Below are positions 1 to 12,891 of a stretch of DNA of 64,000 nucleotides, piece after piece. Within the stretch, counting starts at the first letter, position 1. Every line of letters begins with the position of its first letter. The DNA is taken from contig NW_003314370.1 in the NCBI RefSeq assembly GCF_000143415.4, positions 25,546 to 89,545 on the forward strand, in the 5' to 3' direction. The position numbers and the translations under genes were made by a program. Under the pieces are notes generated by a model, which worked only from the letters and a program-made list of their open reading frames with translations, did no database searches and was not told the origin of the DNA. The DNA comes from Selaginella moellendorffii. Taxonomy: Eukaryota > Streptophyta > Lycopodiopsida > Selaginellales > Selaginellaceae.

Positions 1-1023
1 TGAATAATAATTCCTGGTATGTTGCAAATATTAATGTCAACTTACAGGCATTACTCATTGCACTTAACTATGCATGTGGGTAACATAAATACCAAAAACA
101 AAGTTGCTACCTATCAAATTACTATAATAAACTAAAGAGAATAGCTTGAAAATGGTCTATTGAGGTTTATATATATATATATATATATATATTTTATTTA
201 TTTATTTATTTATTTATAAAGTTGGTCAAATTTAGTTTTGCTATGCTAAACCTAAGAGGTAGGCTTATAAAAAATTTGTAACTTTTAATTTCTATTTATA
301 AAAGTATAAATTTGTAAGGAATTGTAATGGATTGTAAATAACCAAAGAGAATATATGCTTTAGAATTTACTGTAATTAATGTGGAGGAGGATGCTGCCAC
401 AAAAAATTCAATATCTATCAAGTCATATGAAGAAATGCATCCATATTAAAAATATTGGTGGAAGGAAGTGCTTTTCATTATAAAAAATGGCATGAAATTA
501 ATCATACATAACTCACAAATATGATAAAAACTTTTTGAGCTAGTTTTGAGTTGATTTTATGTAGATTTTGGAATGTTTTTGGTGAATGAGTCTCTAGAAA
601 TGGCCACAAAGAGGGACTGACACATGACAACTTTTGAGTCAATTTTAGTGAGATGAGAAATTTGAAGTATTTTTGAATAGATTTGATATTATTTTTAAGT
701 TTATAAATTTTGATTTTATATATAGGAAATTTTTTATAAAACATCTTTGTAAGTTCAAAGCTTTGAAGAGTATTTTTGTGATTCCTTTAGCTTTTGGAGG
801 TTAAAATATTCCCTATATTCATTTTAAAAATATCAATTAATAATTTTTAATATTTTTATAAATTGAATACTTTATCTATTTAATATTAATAATTTAGTTC
901 TTAATTACATAGACTTCAATAAAACTTCCAAAATAAAACTTCTGAAACCAAAAATAGTTTTATGAAGTAAAAGCATAAAAGTACACTAATAATAGTAGTA
1001 GATCACATTGACAATCCCTTTAA
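1..1023. other. AT-rich sequence without a recognisable gene
   Basis: No open frame here resembles a known family. The stretch is strongly AT-rich, with a TA/TTTA simple repeat at about 165-220. It is probably transposon-derived filler, judged only from composition and the repeat remnants that follow. Confidence 0.5.
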
Positions 1024-1630
1024 AACTAAATCTGATCCATCCATTTTTGTATATAAACAAGGGTTAAAACCTTAATTAATATACCTATTCCTATATCCCA
1101 AACACTCACATTGATAGAGATAAGGGGCATTGCAATTTTTCCTTAAAGGGCAAAACTTTTTAATAATACTTTACTTAGTATTTAGGATTATGTTTTTGTT
1201 CTTATTCCATCATTATCTCTTAGATCTAGATTTATGTTAGTTTTTGCTAGATTACCTATCAAATTTATTTGTTTATTCAATCTTTATTACATTTTTTTTT
1301 CTACTATACTACACCATCATTGATTAAGGAGTATGTCATTTGAGATTGCCAATACTACTCTGTTAAATCGAGCTTTTGGTGTTATGGGGTGTGATCATAT
1401 TGGTGTTACAATTATCCTTGGTGTCTTGTTGTCGTCAACTTCTATTGGACGTGATTACACAATATCTTTTATTCTTGGTATCTTGCCATCTCCCACTAAT
1501 GTAGAGCATAATCATAACATCAATTAGGTTATGGATTATGATGTCTGGTTCATGGAGAATGTTATAGCGGACAATATATATAACCTCAAGTGGACTCTTG
1601 ATATTGATGAAGAATTCAATTGCTTCGGAG
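1024..1630 (+). repeat. LTR-leader remnant of a gypsy-like element, family copy 1
   Basis: This block matches 63608-64000 in the same orientation. Shared pieces include the run starting CCATCCATT with TGTATATAAACAAG, the AATTAATATACCTAT stretch, the leader with AAAGGGCAAA, and a downstream segment around ATCTTGCCATCTC and CCTCAAGTGGA. The order (TATA-like box, leader, then an open frame from 1333) looks like the 3' part of an LTR followed by the 5' leader and start of gag. The 64-codon frame at 1333-1527 holds two diverged copies of a segment ending in a G-x-L-x-S-type motif and is not recognised further. Only a 5' fragment is present. Confidence 0.55.
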
Positions 1631-3195
1631 ATAGGTATAAGGACAAATTAGAGATTTTGCAAGGTGTCAATTTTTAAATTTGCCACATTATCCTTTTTCT
1701 TTACCTTTGGCTCCTTCTTGACATTTTTGTATATCCTGACTTAAGCTACCTCCTCATATTTCTTTTCTTTCTTCATCATTTACAACATTTTCTTCTCCTA
1801 GCATATCAATCATTTATGACTCGTGTAATTTTTTTGTTTTTGTTTCATTAGCAAAGTCTTTTATCAGTTGAGTTGAGTGACTTTTACTAGAGTTTTAGGT
1901 TGCATGTGTTTTCTAATTATGAATGCAACATAAAGTGTTTATTTACTATTACTATTTAGGTTTGTTCTTTCAAGAGTGTGAAATTTTCTTTTGATTTTCC
2001 CATCTCAAGTGTTGAATTTGATGTTGAGGAGGTTGAAGAATAAAATAAAATGATGGACATCTATGATAATGATATGTAATATTTAAAAATAGATGATTTT
2101 ATTTTATTTTTGCTTTTGAATAATTTAGTGTTGATTGTATAGAAATAAGCTTTTTGAAATTTTCAAAATACTAATGAGCTATATAAGTGCTTAATTCTAA
2201 ATTTTTAAAAATATGCAATTTAAAAATTTAAAATAAACCACTTTTTAAATTTATCTTAAGATCTGGATATTTTAAACATAATATTTATAAAAAAAAATTT
2301 TAAAATTCATTTAATATTTGAGATATATCTGAGATATGAAGAATTATTTTAATGGCTTTAGTGGATATGCCAGAAATTATTTTTATATTAAATTTTAAAT
2401 AATATATATTTTAGTAGGTAAAATATATAAGTAAGTTAATATATTTTTAATATTATATATTTAATATATAGTTTTATTGATTGTGTTTTATTGTTGTCTG
2501 TAGATAATAAATAATGTAAACTTGAGAATTGTGGTAAACTTGGTAAATCAAGATCACCAAAACTCATTCTCATATCCATACATTAGACTATCCACATTAT
2601 ATTAATGTGCCACTTAGTTGTATTTGCATGTTGTGTATATGGTTTATATATATACCATATATAGGGACCTTACATTACTCCCCTATCAAGTATTATTGTT
2701 AGTAAAAGAGTTGAGCCTAAAAACTTTATGTCATATATTATGAATCCCATTGTTTATCCACTCGGATCAATTGATATACTTGTGAACCAAGTTGAGTTTC
2801 CATTTTGTATGGGAAAACTCATCAAGGTAATAGATGGGGTGCATGACCTTATCTTAAGATCTGGATATTGATCTCCAAGACAAGGAAGCATCACCAATAC
2901 TAAATCACTTTGTTGATATTGTGGTGGGGAGCTATGTGTGCCACACATTATAAGAACATATTTTATACTCTTGTGCCCTTGCTAAAGATTATGAGAATTG
3001 TGCATATAATATATTGTATAAATTTTAATTAAAAATATTTTAGTATATTATGAAAAATATGGAGTGATCAACACATTAGAAGTTAAAATAGGCTTAATAT
3101 GAAATCCAAAGAGGTAAAATAAGCTCTACTCAAATAATGTAATGGAGAAATGTAGTGGACTTGCATATAAGTAAATTACAAATACATTTACCATA
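1631..3195. other. AT-rich transposon debris, no gene seen
   Basis: No coding sequence is recognisable on either strand. A TATA-rich stretch at about 2640-2670 followed by GGGACCTTACATTAC resembles LTR promoter sequence, but no partner copy was found in the window. Confidence 0.4.
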
Positions 3196-3560
3196 AAATC
3201 CTAATTCAAATGCCTTCAATTAAGTCATTTTACCAAGCCATCCATCTTAGGATGATAATCTGATGCAAAATATTATGTAATATTAAGCCACTACATCAAC
3301 ACCATAATAACTTCAAAGGTTATGCCATGACTTTGATTTCAAGGTATACATTTCAGATAAACATATTATAAAATTAGCATCTGTATAATGCAATTGAGTT
3401 TGTTGTCACATTAAGAATGGCAATCCACCAATACTAAATTAGGTAATTAGATGCAACAATGATGTCTTGGTATCCATAATAAATTTTTGAAAATGCCTCA
3501 TCAAATTGTATGTGATCAATTTGAACATATAGAAGACTTGAATTAGTTTTAACAATCTAA
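3196..3560 (-). pseudogene. Decayed Ty3/gypsy integrase fragment
   Basis: Read on the minus strand, a segment near 3220-3270 translates to a motif of the form SDYHPKMDGLVK. It matches the YHPQxDGLVE signature after the second catalytic Asp of gypsy integrases, and intact versions occur in element A (about 42075-42115). Upstream on the same strand the frame is broken by several stops. It is a dead relic; the orientation agrees with the reverse-transcriptase relic at about 4.6-5.3 kb, so both may come from one minus-strand element. Confidence 0.5.
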
Positions 3561-4559
3561 TAAAGGGCACTATGAAAATGTTGAAACACTAACACTCTCC
3601 ATAAGTTTTGATGTACTAAAATATATCTTAGCACAACCAAGGCTAAAACAATTGATTCCAAATTTTCTCCAAAACTTTATACTATCTTATGTGGCCTGAA
3701 GTGCAACCACTAATGGGTATAATATGTAATAACATTACTTTAATAAGAAAGAATGTTGCTTTTATTTATGAGGATTTAGAAGCTGGTGAGGAAAATGATC
3801 TGGGAGCTTATGCATACCACAAGTTCTATCATGAGTTAGCCCAAATATTGAATACTATGAAGGAGAAGGAGAAAATCACAACTATGCTTTTTTCATCTTG
3901 TATGTAAACAATGAAAAAGTATTATATACTAATGTATCCTTGCATAATATACATAAAAAATTTATAATCATCATGAGACTAATTTGCATCTAAAACATCC
4001 CACAATTATCAAATCTCTACTTATTATTCTGAGTAACCACCACTTACTCATAACTAGGCAAGATATTCTTTAGCAACCATCTATATGGGCAATTATCAAT
4101 AAGTTTTACACTTAAGAATCAATGTCACAGTTGCATGATCCATCTTAAGTAATACATTTAATTTATGAAGATACATATGAAACTTTGAAAGTACTCAAAT
4201 ATAAACTAAACATTCTTTATCTTTAGTTCAGTAAATGGCTAATATAAGTGATAGAATTATGTAAACTCTTAAATTTAAACTTTCTAGAAGGTTATTTAGC
4301 CCAATACTATTCAAACCCAAGTATCCTAAAAATTTGAACCAATTAGAAAAAAAAGTGCACTTGTACCTTTCTCTTTATATTTGAACTCTAATAAATTATT
4401 TTTCAAGTTGTTCTCTTTGATTGCTTATAGACTACTACATAGAATAAAACTATAAGAAAAATTAAGATAACACAAAACCAATATGGAAGTCAAGAGTTTC
4501 TTAAGCTTATTTTTGAAACTAGAAAAATCTCATATCATGCTAAAGAAAGTTGAAGTAAT
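3561..4559. other. AT-rich stretch with one unrecognised 72-codon frame
   Basis: An ATG-initiated frame at 3689-3907 (+) encodes 72 residues rich in charged amino acids. I recognise no family in it, and its position between two gypsy relics argues against an independent gene. Nothing else is visible. Confidence 0.3.
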
Positions 4560-5270
4560 CTGGGAAAACTTTACCACAAATCAAGCCAAATGAGTAGCCT
4601 TCCACAAGATTAATCTAGGTCTACAATATTTCAAGAAACAAGAAAGTCATCAATAGCATATACATACATCTTATCAAGATCTAATTGCACTCCATCACTT
4701 AAGATCACAAATCACAAGACTTATGCCCAAATTTACAATTAGAGCATTTGAGTATAAGAAAATATTTTTCAAGCCACTAAAGCATTTATTCAACATGTTG
4801 TAGATGATCTTGCCATATGCTATTAGTGTGTATCAGTAAATCATCTAGATAGATCCTTTCAAACTTTTTAAATTTCATCTATTATCTATTAAAATATTAT
4901 AGGTACCTATATTGCTCAAAAAGGCATTATATAAACTTGTATAAACCCTTTAGAGTTCAAAAAACTAACTTTGCCATATTAATAGAATCCATAGGTATTT
5001 GTAAATACATTAATGCTGAAGTATTCATTGTTCATAAAAGCATCTATCAAGTTATCAAACAGGAGTTAACCACCATAATATCATTCAAAGAACTATAGTC
5101 AATTATAAAATGTATACTTAATCTCATTCAATTTAAAAAAAAGGTTGTAAGATATGTGGTTTTCATCCTTTATCCTATGGTGATTTACCATTAAATAACC
5201 ACGGAGCAGAATGTAAGCCTTAGCCATGTGGGCTAAGGGCAGTGGAGTAGAACTTGAGTGTCAAATAAAC
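4560..5270 (-). pseudogene. Decayed gypsy reverse-transcriptase region
   Basis: Minus-strand translation, interrupted by many stops, gives scattered pieces in the order expected for gypsy RT: a segment like the ELLD..GA..F..ID block near 5040, then a piece resembling the GxYxFxVMPFGL block (here VYIMPF) near 4935. The match is by eye and weak. Together with the integrase relic at 3.2-3.6 kb it suggests one heavily mutated minus-strand element spanning roughly 3.2-5.9 kb. Confidence 0.35.
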
Positions 5271-7000
5271 TATTGACAAAGCCAAATTCCTAAGCATACA
5301 ATTAAAAACTGAAGGAATTGAAGCACAAAACTACTTTTAAATGTATAGCTCAAGGAGTGAAGGGAAGGCATGATAATGAGGGTGTAATACCGATCTTTTA
5401 TTATCATGATAGTAAAAGAATAATATTTGAAAAGCCTTGCCAACAGATGCAATCATGACCTAAGTCAAGCATCTCTATCATACACTTATTCATATGCTTC
5501 TTCTTTTAAGATTATCGACAAAGTCTTTCTTCACATCTAGAGTAGAAATACTATGTTGAGTATGCATTATAGACTTAGTCTGATTAATAGGACCAAATAG
5601 CTTTAAGAAATGAGTAAGAAACTTCTTTACATCTTGAGCCTGTTCTGTAGGAGAGGGAAGGAGGAAGATCTTCAATAATAGCCCTGGCAAACACAATGAG
5701 TAGCAACAAAGGAATGATGCCTTGGAATAGTGAGGAGGTTCTTCTCAAAGTCACAATAAACCTTAATAGTATGTAGCCAATTAACACCCAAGGTGTTTCT
5801 ACTGATCATAACTCTTTAGCCCAATTGTTATCTATGGCATATATGCCCTTGTAACTTGGGGAGTATAAACACACTCTTCTATTACATGTGAGCCCAACCA
5901 AGTTTATGATATGATCTCACAAATCTAAGAACATGAGACCTCTTGTAATTTTAAACTAGAGACCATGGAATGTTGGACCAAAAGAGATTGCAGAGATGCA
6001 ATCCCCCAAGACCGTCACCTTAGTATCATGAATAACTCTAGAGAAGACAAATATAAATCGAGAAATAACAAGACACCTCATGTCATCCACAGACGGTTAA
6101 GAATAACAAAACACCTCCTATTATCTGTTCATGTTAGAGAAGGATGAGATATGTATATAAACCCTCCAAGACTTTAGACACATCCATTAGTTTTCCAAAT
6201 GATTTACAAGAAGTATTTTAGCATCACTATTGTTGTTTTGAGAGACAACATCTTGATGACCATTCTCACATTCCTGGCAATCATAACATTGTGTTGCAGT
6301 TTGCACTCCTCCCTATAAGAATGGCTCTACCACCCCTGATGATGCCATTTTGATTGCTCATAGTGTGCAAGAAACTTACGGCATTGTGCTTTTTTATTTT
6401 CCAATACTCTCTAGTGTACCTTCCTTGGCTGATTCTACAAATATTGATCCCACCTCAACTAGAATAGCTCGAGATTATAGTGGTTGTGGTGGTCATGGGG
6501 GTCCTGGATGTGGGCGTAAATGTGAGGCCAAGGTGGCTTGGATGTGGCCACATAATCAAAAGAGAAAAGAAAAATGGGAAAAAGAAGAATTAAACTTACT
6601 TGTTTTGCTGGTGTTTCAGCTTGGATGGATGACGTCTGCCAAGGAAGCTACTTTGAGTTACAAAAGAGTTACCGATCGATCGGCGTAACTACTGGGCCGC
6701 ATTCACTGTGTTGGTTGCCCGCCCCCACGTTTGGGTGGTCACTGGTAAGGTTTTTTACCAGCGGGTACTTAATTATTGCGACCGACACTGCATTTGGACA
6801 TGTGTATTAGGTCCATTATACGAAGAAAATCAAATCAAACCAGTGTTGGATAATGAGGCTTCATCCCAAATACCAAAACCAATTACTTATGAACATATTA
6901 CGTATGTATTGCATCTCAGAAGCCATGAAAATTTACTATAGTGGTACTGACGGGGTACGCCATCCAAACAAAGCAGAATCTCAAGCTAGTTCTCCCAGCC
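5271..7000. other. Transposon-like debris, no intact gene
   Basis: Short open frames on both strands have no clear family. The plus frame at 6350-6688 contains a Gly/Cys-rich segment around GGHGGPGCGRKC that could be a broken gag zinc-knuckle region. The minus frame at 5490-5696 is the most open piece and may be the upstream part of the relic element at 3.2-5.3 kb. Neither is strong enough to call as a gene. Confidence 0.3.
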
Positions 7001-10000
7001 GCCGGGCCATCTTCTGCTCCAAATGATCCAGTAACAATTTTCTCAAGAGCAAGTTCCTATACATCCCACTGTTAGTGGGGAAGTTTTGGAAACTCGTAGA
7101 TTAAGCCCAAACATATGGCAGTCAGCTTCAAGACCTGGTGGTAAAAGCTATATGAGATGCTGATGCAGCTCGTTCTCAAAACCGCTCTGCCGCTGAATGA
7201 GACACTAACACAGCATCTTTAAAGAGATTTCTCTTGGCAAACCACACATCAATCTCACTTAAATATGCCAAAACAGGAAGTTTGTGCTATACCAGGGTTC
7301 CATTCAATATTTTTTATGGCTACTAGTACTTGACACACTGCCAACTCGACTCATGCCAAGATTTCCGGGTCAACCAAAATACGATCAATCTTCTCCTCAG
7401 TTTTCTCAGCGTGTTGGTGAAAGGTTTTAAGTGCGACGTGAGTGGCATTAAACGTAAGATCTCCCAAAACCGAGAGCGTGGGGGGCATTGCGATCGGTTG
7501 CAAGAAGAAGCAAATCTCTTTCTCGATCTGTGGATGGGTTCATGGAAAAAGGGCAGAAAAACCATAAACTCGTTTGCCCACTTGGACGGAACCGAGAGAC
7601 TATCTATCCAAAGAGCCAGCCAGCTAGCAAAGGGTATATAAGCCATTAATAATTATTCAAAACACTTGGAGGACATCTCTTCATGTACTCTCTTCAGAGG
7701 AAGCAGAGAGAAGATCATCCCATCAGCATAGTATTCCTAAAGAAAAGAATAAACACTATAAAAGAAAAAGGGCGTACGTAAGAGACACATACGTAACTCC
7801 ACCGACCAATGCATCAGTAGTGCAGCACAATCAGGTAGTTTCTGCAAGAGAGAATGGATGAATGGATAAAAATCAGAAAACCCAAAATAATAAGAGAAAA
7901 AGATAGAAAAAAGAATATGTGTATGTGTATGTATAAATAACGACAGAGAGCGGACAGAGCAGACAAGACCGATTGATTTGAAGGTGGTCGACTGAAGTGT
8001 GAAGTGTTTCTTGAGAGCTCTTTCCGTATGGCGTCGTTTTTTTCTTCCTTGTGGTCGCCATGCAAAGCCACTGCAGCATTCAAGTCGTTTTGACAAGGAA
8101 GGAATCGTTCGTTCGTCCATCCCTGCAGTGCGGGTTTATAAATTCTCGGCTGCGGCGACAGAGACAAACATGGCAGCTACTATACGAGCTTCTTCCAAAC
8201 ACTGCGTCTGGTGTTGGGCTGCGTCTTGGGTTGTTTTATCGCGCTGGAGAGAGATCTCGCAAGCTTTTGTAGTTGTCCTCCCCAGGAACACGGACGTCGA
8301 AGAAAAACCCTTTGCTGTTTTGGAGCCTTCCTCGAGCGATTCCGTGCGATATGTTGATAACTCAGTGGATCCTCCAATGGTTTTGGAATGCCCGCACTGA
8401 GGGAAGTTTAGACGGTGATTCGTGGTGCATCACGTAGCGACTTTGCTTAAGCACTGACGCAATTCTTTCTCAGTCGGAGCATCTGAGCGCCAAGCGGCCA
8501 CGACACGAGACAAAACAAGCGTCCTGAGATTCTTGCAGATTCCTGCTCTTGCATGCATTATTCGTCTCCGAAGAAGCATTTATATTCGTTGCTTTTGTTG
8601 TTGGATTGAATGAGTTTCCTGAAGTTAGCTTGATGTTGCCACTGCTGAACATGAAACAGGCCAGAAGATCCCTTTTTTACTAATAATTATGCTAATCTGA
8701 AATAGTAACAAAGCCTTTTGTTCTTTTCATTTTCTTCTTTTTCCTTCTTCCTACACGCAAAAAACGCAGAGGACGAGCCACTCTCTTGATGATAGTTCAC
8801 GTCTTTTCATAGTTATTATTTGGTACGGTCAGCGCAAAATCTCGTGCTTGAGACACTTCAGTACTATTCTAAGGTTAAGGAAATAGGTGGGGTGTCTCAG
8901 ACTCTCAGACCCTCAGGTAAAAAAACGCGGTAATTATGACTTCTCAAGTTACACTAACTTCAGTTCAGTGTGTACTTTTGCGAGATTTTCCATTAAGACA
9001 GACAGGAGCTCAAGCAAAGAAGCCATGATTTTTTCACCTTTTACGGAGAACGTGTGGTGTGGTGGATTGTGTTAAATGGGGAGGTGGGGAATATTTTGAC
9101 CTGGTGGTATCTACGTAGTAGCCGCGATCAGTACAAAATCTATTCTGTATGTGCCATGTTTCCATGCTAGATTTTTCCGTTCTCAGTCAAGCTGCTTAAG
9201 CGAAAGATAGATTCTTGCGTGTATGAATCCCCGGGAGACAATGTCCCCATCACCTTTGAGCTGTGAAACATTACTATTGGGTTACGTCTGGTCAGGATCA
9301 ATCGTGGTTTGTTCGAGGCGTTTGGAAAAGTGAAAAGAACTGGATTTGTCTATATCAAGCGCTGTCTCAGTGTTTGTTCAATCGAGCGTGTTCTCCCACC
9401 CGAGAAATCATGTCTATGATCTATCTTGGGGGCATATTTTATGCGCCTCTTTCGGTCGAGTAGAGCAGCAGCACGCAATGTAGTGGCCACTTGGTGGAAG
9501 TGTATAAAATTTGTGAACATCAGGCCAGTGTGGAAAGATTTCCAGGTGGATTGACGGCGTGACGCAGATACCACTGTAGGGTAAATACAAGAACCCCTAA
9601 ACAATTGCTCGGAGCCGTAAACAAATGTATACCTCTACTACAACCAACGCATGGTAAATAAACAACACGGCATACAAACACATGACCAGCAGATCACATC
9701 TGCGAGTTGTATATATATTATGATCAAAATCTGTAAACTACTGCTATCAGCCCATAGGAAAGGTGGTCATTGGTGGGCATTTGACTGCCTTTTACAAAAG
9801 CAGCAAAATCGATCACTTTGACAAACACGACATACATTCTTTTGGTTTAGGCTTTAAGAACTTTTTGATTAGAAAAAGATAAAACATTGCCAAAGCTTGC
9901 AAATTGACTGCTGCTGTCAAAGCAGAAAGGTGGCGGACTGTTACACGTCAGTAGCCACCGCCCTAATCAAATAAGTGAATGCATGGCCGAATATCCGTAG

Positions 10001-10933
10001 GAAATGCGGTTGTGTCGGCCGATCCCCAGACAAGCATTCGTCACCCCCACTAAACTAATCCTATCTCCTTAATAACTGCCTAAATTTCTACTCTTTTTTC
10101 TTGGGCCGCGGCAGCAGCGGCCGCATAAAAAACGATAGAAAAAAGAAGAAAAAAGTCTATAGAAACCTCGATTGAAATTCCCGTAAGAATTGCGCAAGAG
10201 GACGAGGTGGAAGACCAGATCAAACCTGCGTCGCTCAACAATGCAATAATTTCGATGGATCGACGCTCCATACCTTCGTTTGAAATCTTTAGAAATTAGC
10301 AGTTCAGGCACGAGTGTTTCTATTCTTTTTTCTTCCGGTATTTTTCTTTTGTCTCCCCTGAGTGATGGGCTGCAAGGAGTTCTCCTTCGATCGATCAATC
10401 CGGGGTGTGTTTGAATGGATCAAATCAATTGACGAGATTTTGGGGCCAATGTGGCAACCGCAGAGGCGACCGGGGAGTCCCATAGCTATGGTCGAAATAG
10501 TTATATAGCTGGGCGAGAGAGAAGGTCTCCAATTTGGCTCACTCTGTTTTTCCTTCTCTCTTTTTTCCACAATCTGGGTCTTCTCGAGCTTTCGCCTTCT
10601 GGGTCTTCGATTTCCACTCGACAGCGATCGCCCAGTTCTCGATCGATCATCAGCTTCCATCCAGTCAAAGCAATTACAAGCGAAAACGAGAGCTTTCTTA
10701 TTCTTTTCTTCACTTAAAAAAGAGAGAAAGAAGAGAGAGTAGCAGCAGCAGCAGTAGCAGCGGCAGCGCGATTTGTGACAGTCCCATCCATCTCTCTCTG
10801 TCTGTCATCTCTTTTTCCCTGCCTTCTGATCCCTGAATCATCGACATTTTGTTTTTCCTTTCTTATGCGCCCGGCGCTTGATCGACAAACTTACTGTAAT
10901 CTCCCCTGTTTTGTTTCGTTTCGTATCCCCCAC

Positions 10934-10968
<35 letters not shown>

Positions 10969-12106
10969 CCTCGCTGTAAGGTTTGCTCTAAAGAGGTGAG
11001 CAAAGGAGGAAACTTTCTCGTTTTTCCAGCAGCGCGTGTGTGGATAGTAGATTCGATTTGTAGAGTGACAGGCTCACAGAGAGAGCTCAGCGCGGCTCAC
11101 ACTTGTTATCAAGAGGAGCGTTTGAGAAGCTTTCAAGAGTGTCTGTCGTGTGTGTGGAGGCAGCAGGGAGGGAGCATTTGAGGATCATCTGAGTGAGCAA
11201 AGCCAAAGCAAAGCAAGGGTTTTGTTTGTGTGGGAGTTTGCAAGGTCGCATTCGTGGAGCAGAGGCGAGCAGTGTGGCGCAGGGCGTAGCAGCAGCGAGG
11301 AAAATTAATGAACGAGCAAAGTGCAGCCGCAGGGACTTGGAATAGATAGACAAGTGACAACTTTGAGGAGTAGACTCTTTCTCACACACACACACACACA
11401 GAGCTTTTCTTTTCTTTTTCTTCTACTTCTTTTCTCTCTCGCCAGCGACACGACGAATTCCATCTCTTCTTTGTGATTTGATCATCGCCACCATCGAGGC
11501 ATCGCGAGAGCTCTTGTCAAAGCAGTCTGTGAGTGAGAGACGTTCTTCAACTTCCTGGAGTGAGAGAAAGAGAAAGAAAGCTTCTTCCCGGGGGAGTATC
11601 CCTTCCTTCTTACCGCTTCCTGATCTCGCGATCTGCGTTGCTTTGGGGCGGCAGTAACAAAAGTACTTCCCTTTGCTCGCCATCAAGTTTCTCGTTTGCG
11701 GTACGAGTAACTGCTCGAGAAGAGATCAGCTGGAGAGAGAGCTTTTCGACGACCAAAGGAATTGAATTGCATTGAATTCAAGCAGGGAGGAATTCAGGCA
11801 AAAGGCACAGCATAGCAGCCAGGCCAGCAGCATTCTAGCAGTATATAGCAGCAGCAGAATCAGTGCTCTCTCACCTCCTAGCACAGCAACAGGCCCAGAG
11901 TTATAAATGGTTTGCAGTTGGAAAGGCCAAGGTACAAGCTCCTCCTCCTCTTCTTCCTCCTCCTCTTCCACTCCCTCCTCCTGAGATCAGCAACCTGGTT
12001 GTAGGAATTCCCAGCATTTAAAGATCGTGGAGGAGTAGCGGAGAAGAGGGGGAGATCATCACTTGTGCAAGTGATCATCATCACCTCCTCTGAAGGAGGC
12101 TTTGAC
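7001..12106. other. Long gene-free stretch upstream of the first EPFL gene
   Basis: Composition changes from AT-rich to mixed near 7 kb. I recognise no coding family on either strand; open frames overlap each other on both strands and lack spliceable partners. From about 10.5 to 12.1 kb the sequence becomes rich in purine/pyrimidine tracts and CAG/AGC-type triplets, typical of a long plant promoter and 5' leader, and I take this as regulatory or transcribed leader of the gene at 12.25 kb. Simple repeats include a CT run at about 10937-10966 and a CA run at about 11382-11400. Confidence 0.45.
10937..10966 (+). repeat. (CT)n microsatellite
   Basis: A near-perfect CT dinucleotide run about 1.3 kb upstream of the first EPFL coding exon. 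CT tracts are frequent in plant 5' leaders and core promoters; no function can be assigned from sequence alone. Confidence 0.8.
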
Positions 12107-12247
12107 ATGATCATCAGACAAGGCCGGCCTGCGCAGGCGGAAGTGGAGACGGATCGTCACTCATGCTGCTCATGTTGCTGCACAGCTGATGATCAAATGC
12201 AACAGCAGCAGCGGCAGGAGTCTCAGCCTAGTTTCGATCATCACAGG

Positions 12248-12534
12248 ATGATCATGACCAGGAGCAGCAGCAGAAGAAGAAGATGGACATCAGTCTGTTG
12301 TCTCTTCTTGCTGCTTGCTCTTTCTTCCATGGGATCAGCAGCGGCTGACCCAACATTGTCAAGAGGTGAGAAGCTTTTCTCCTTTCTTTTCTTGGTGGAG
12401 TTTTGAGATTTGCTAACTAGCACTTGCAATACAGGCAGCAGGAAGTTGCAACCAATCCATGACAAGAGATTAGCACCATCATCATCAGTATCAGCAAGTG
12501 CGGAAGTCCAAGATCACAAGGTAAATTCCACCTC

Positions 12535-12579
<45 letters not shown>

Positions 12580-12891
12580 ATATATTTTTTCAAAACCAAC
12601 CAAATTACTCATGAATCATCTGTTTGTTTGTGTTGTTGTTTCCAGTCTCATCAGGAGAGGACCAAGCTGGATTTCCCAAGCCCAAACAGGAGGAGCCCAT
12701 CTGCTGGTGACAAGTCCAGGAGGGATTTGAGTGGGCTGGGGTCATCCCCACCACAGTGCAATTCCAAGTGTGGCTTTTGCTCCCCATGCAGGGCTGTGCA
12801 TGTTCCAATCCAGCCAGGCTTTGTGAGAACCACAGAGTACTACCCAGAGGCATGGAGGTGCAAATGTGGCAACAAGCTCTACATGCCATGA
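12248..12891 (+). CDS. EPFL: EPIDERMAL PATTERNING FACTOR-like secreted peptide, EPFL4/5/6 type
   Basis: This gene encodes a secreted cysteine-rich peptide precursor. Family members bind ERECTA-family receptor kinases at the cell surface and control stomatal spacing, stem growth or organ patterning. Exons 12248-12365, 12435-12520 and 12646-12891 join in frame to 149 residues. After a basic N-terminus, residues about 14-32 form a hydrophobic signal peptide (CCLFLLLALSSMG). The C-terminal domain starts at GSSPPQC and ends with EYYPEAWRCKCGNKLYMP, almost the diagnostic ending of EPFL4/5/6 (CHALLAH group). Six cysteines are present, in the pattern C-x3-C-x2-C-x2-C then C-x-C. An in-frame ATG at 12107 would add 47 residues; I prefer 12248 because it puts the signal sequence at the N-terminus. 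The second intron holds a GA microsatellite. The call is firm for the family and good for the subgroup. Confidence 0.93.
12538..12578 (+). repeat. (GA)n microsatellite inside EPFL intron 2
   Basis: A GA dinucleotide run lies in the second intron of the first EPFL gene, between the donor at 12521 and the acceptor at 12645. It is likely to be length-polymorphic. Confidence 0.85.

Noticed and set aside
2640-2720. TATA-rich stretch as an LTR boundary of a complete element in the left arm
   Set aside because: No matching second LTR or target duplication was found, so a complete element cannot be claimed.
7330-8400. Several overlapping frames of 100-133 codons on both strands upstream of the EPFL genes
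   Set aside because: Frames overlap each other on opposite strands, several begin at non-ATG codons, and none shows a recognisable domain or fits a spliced model.
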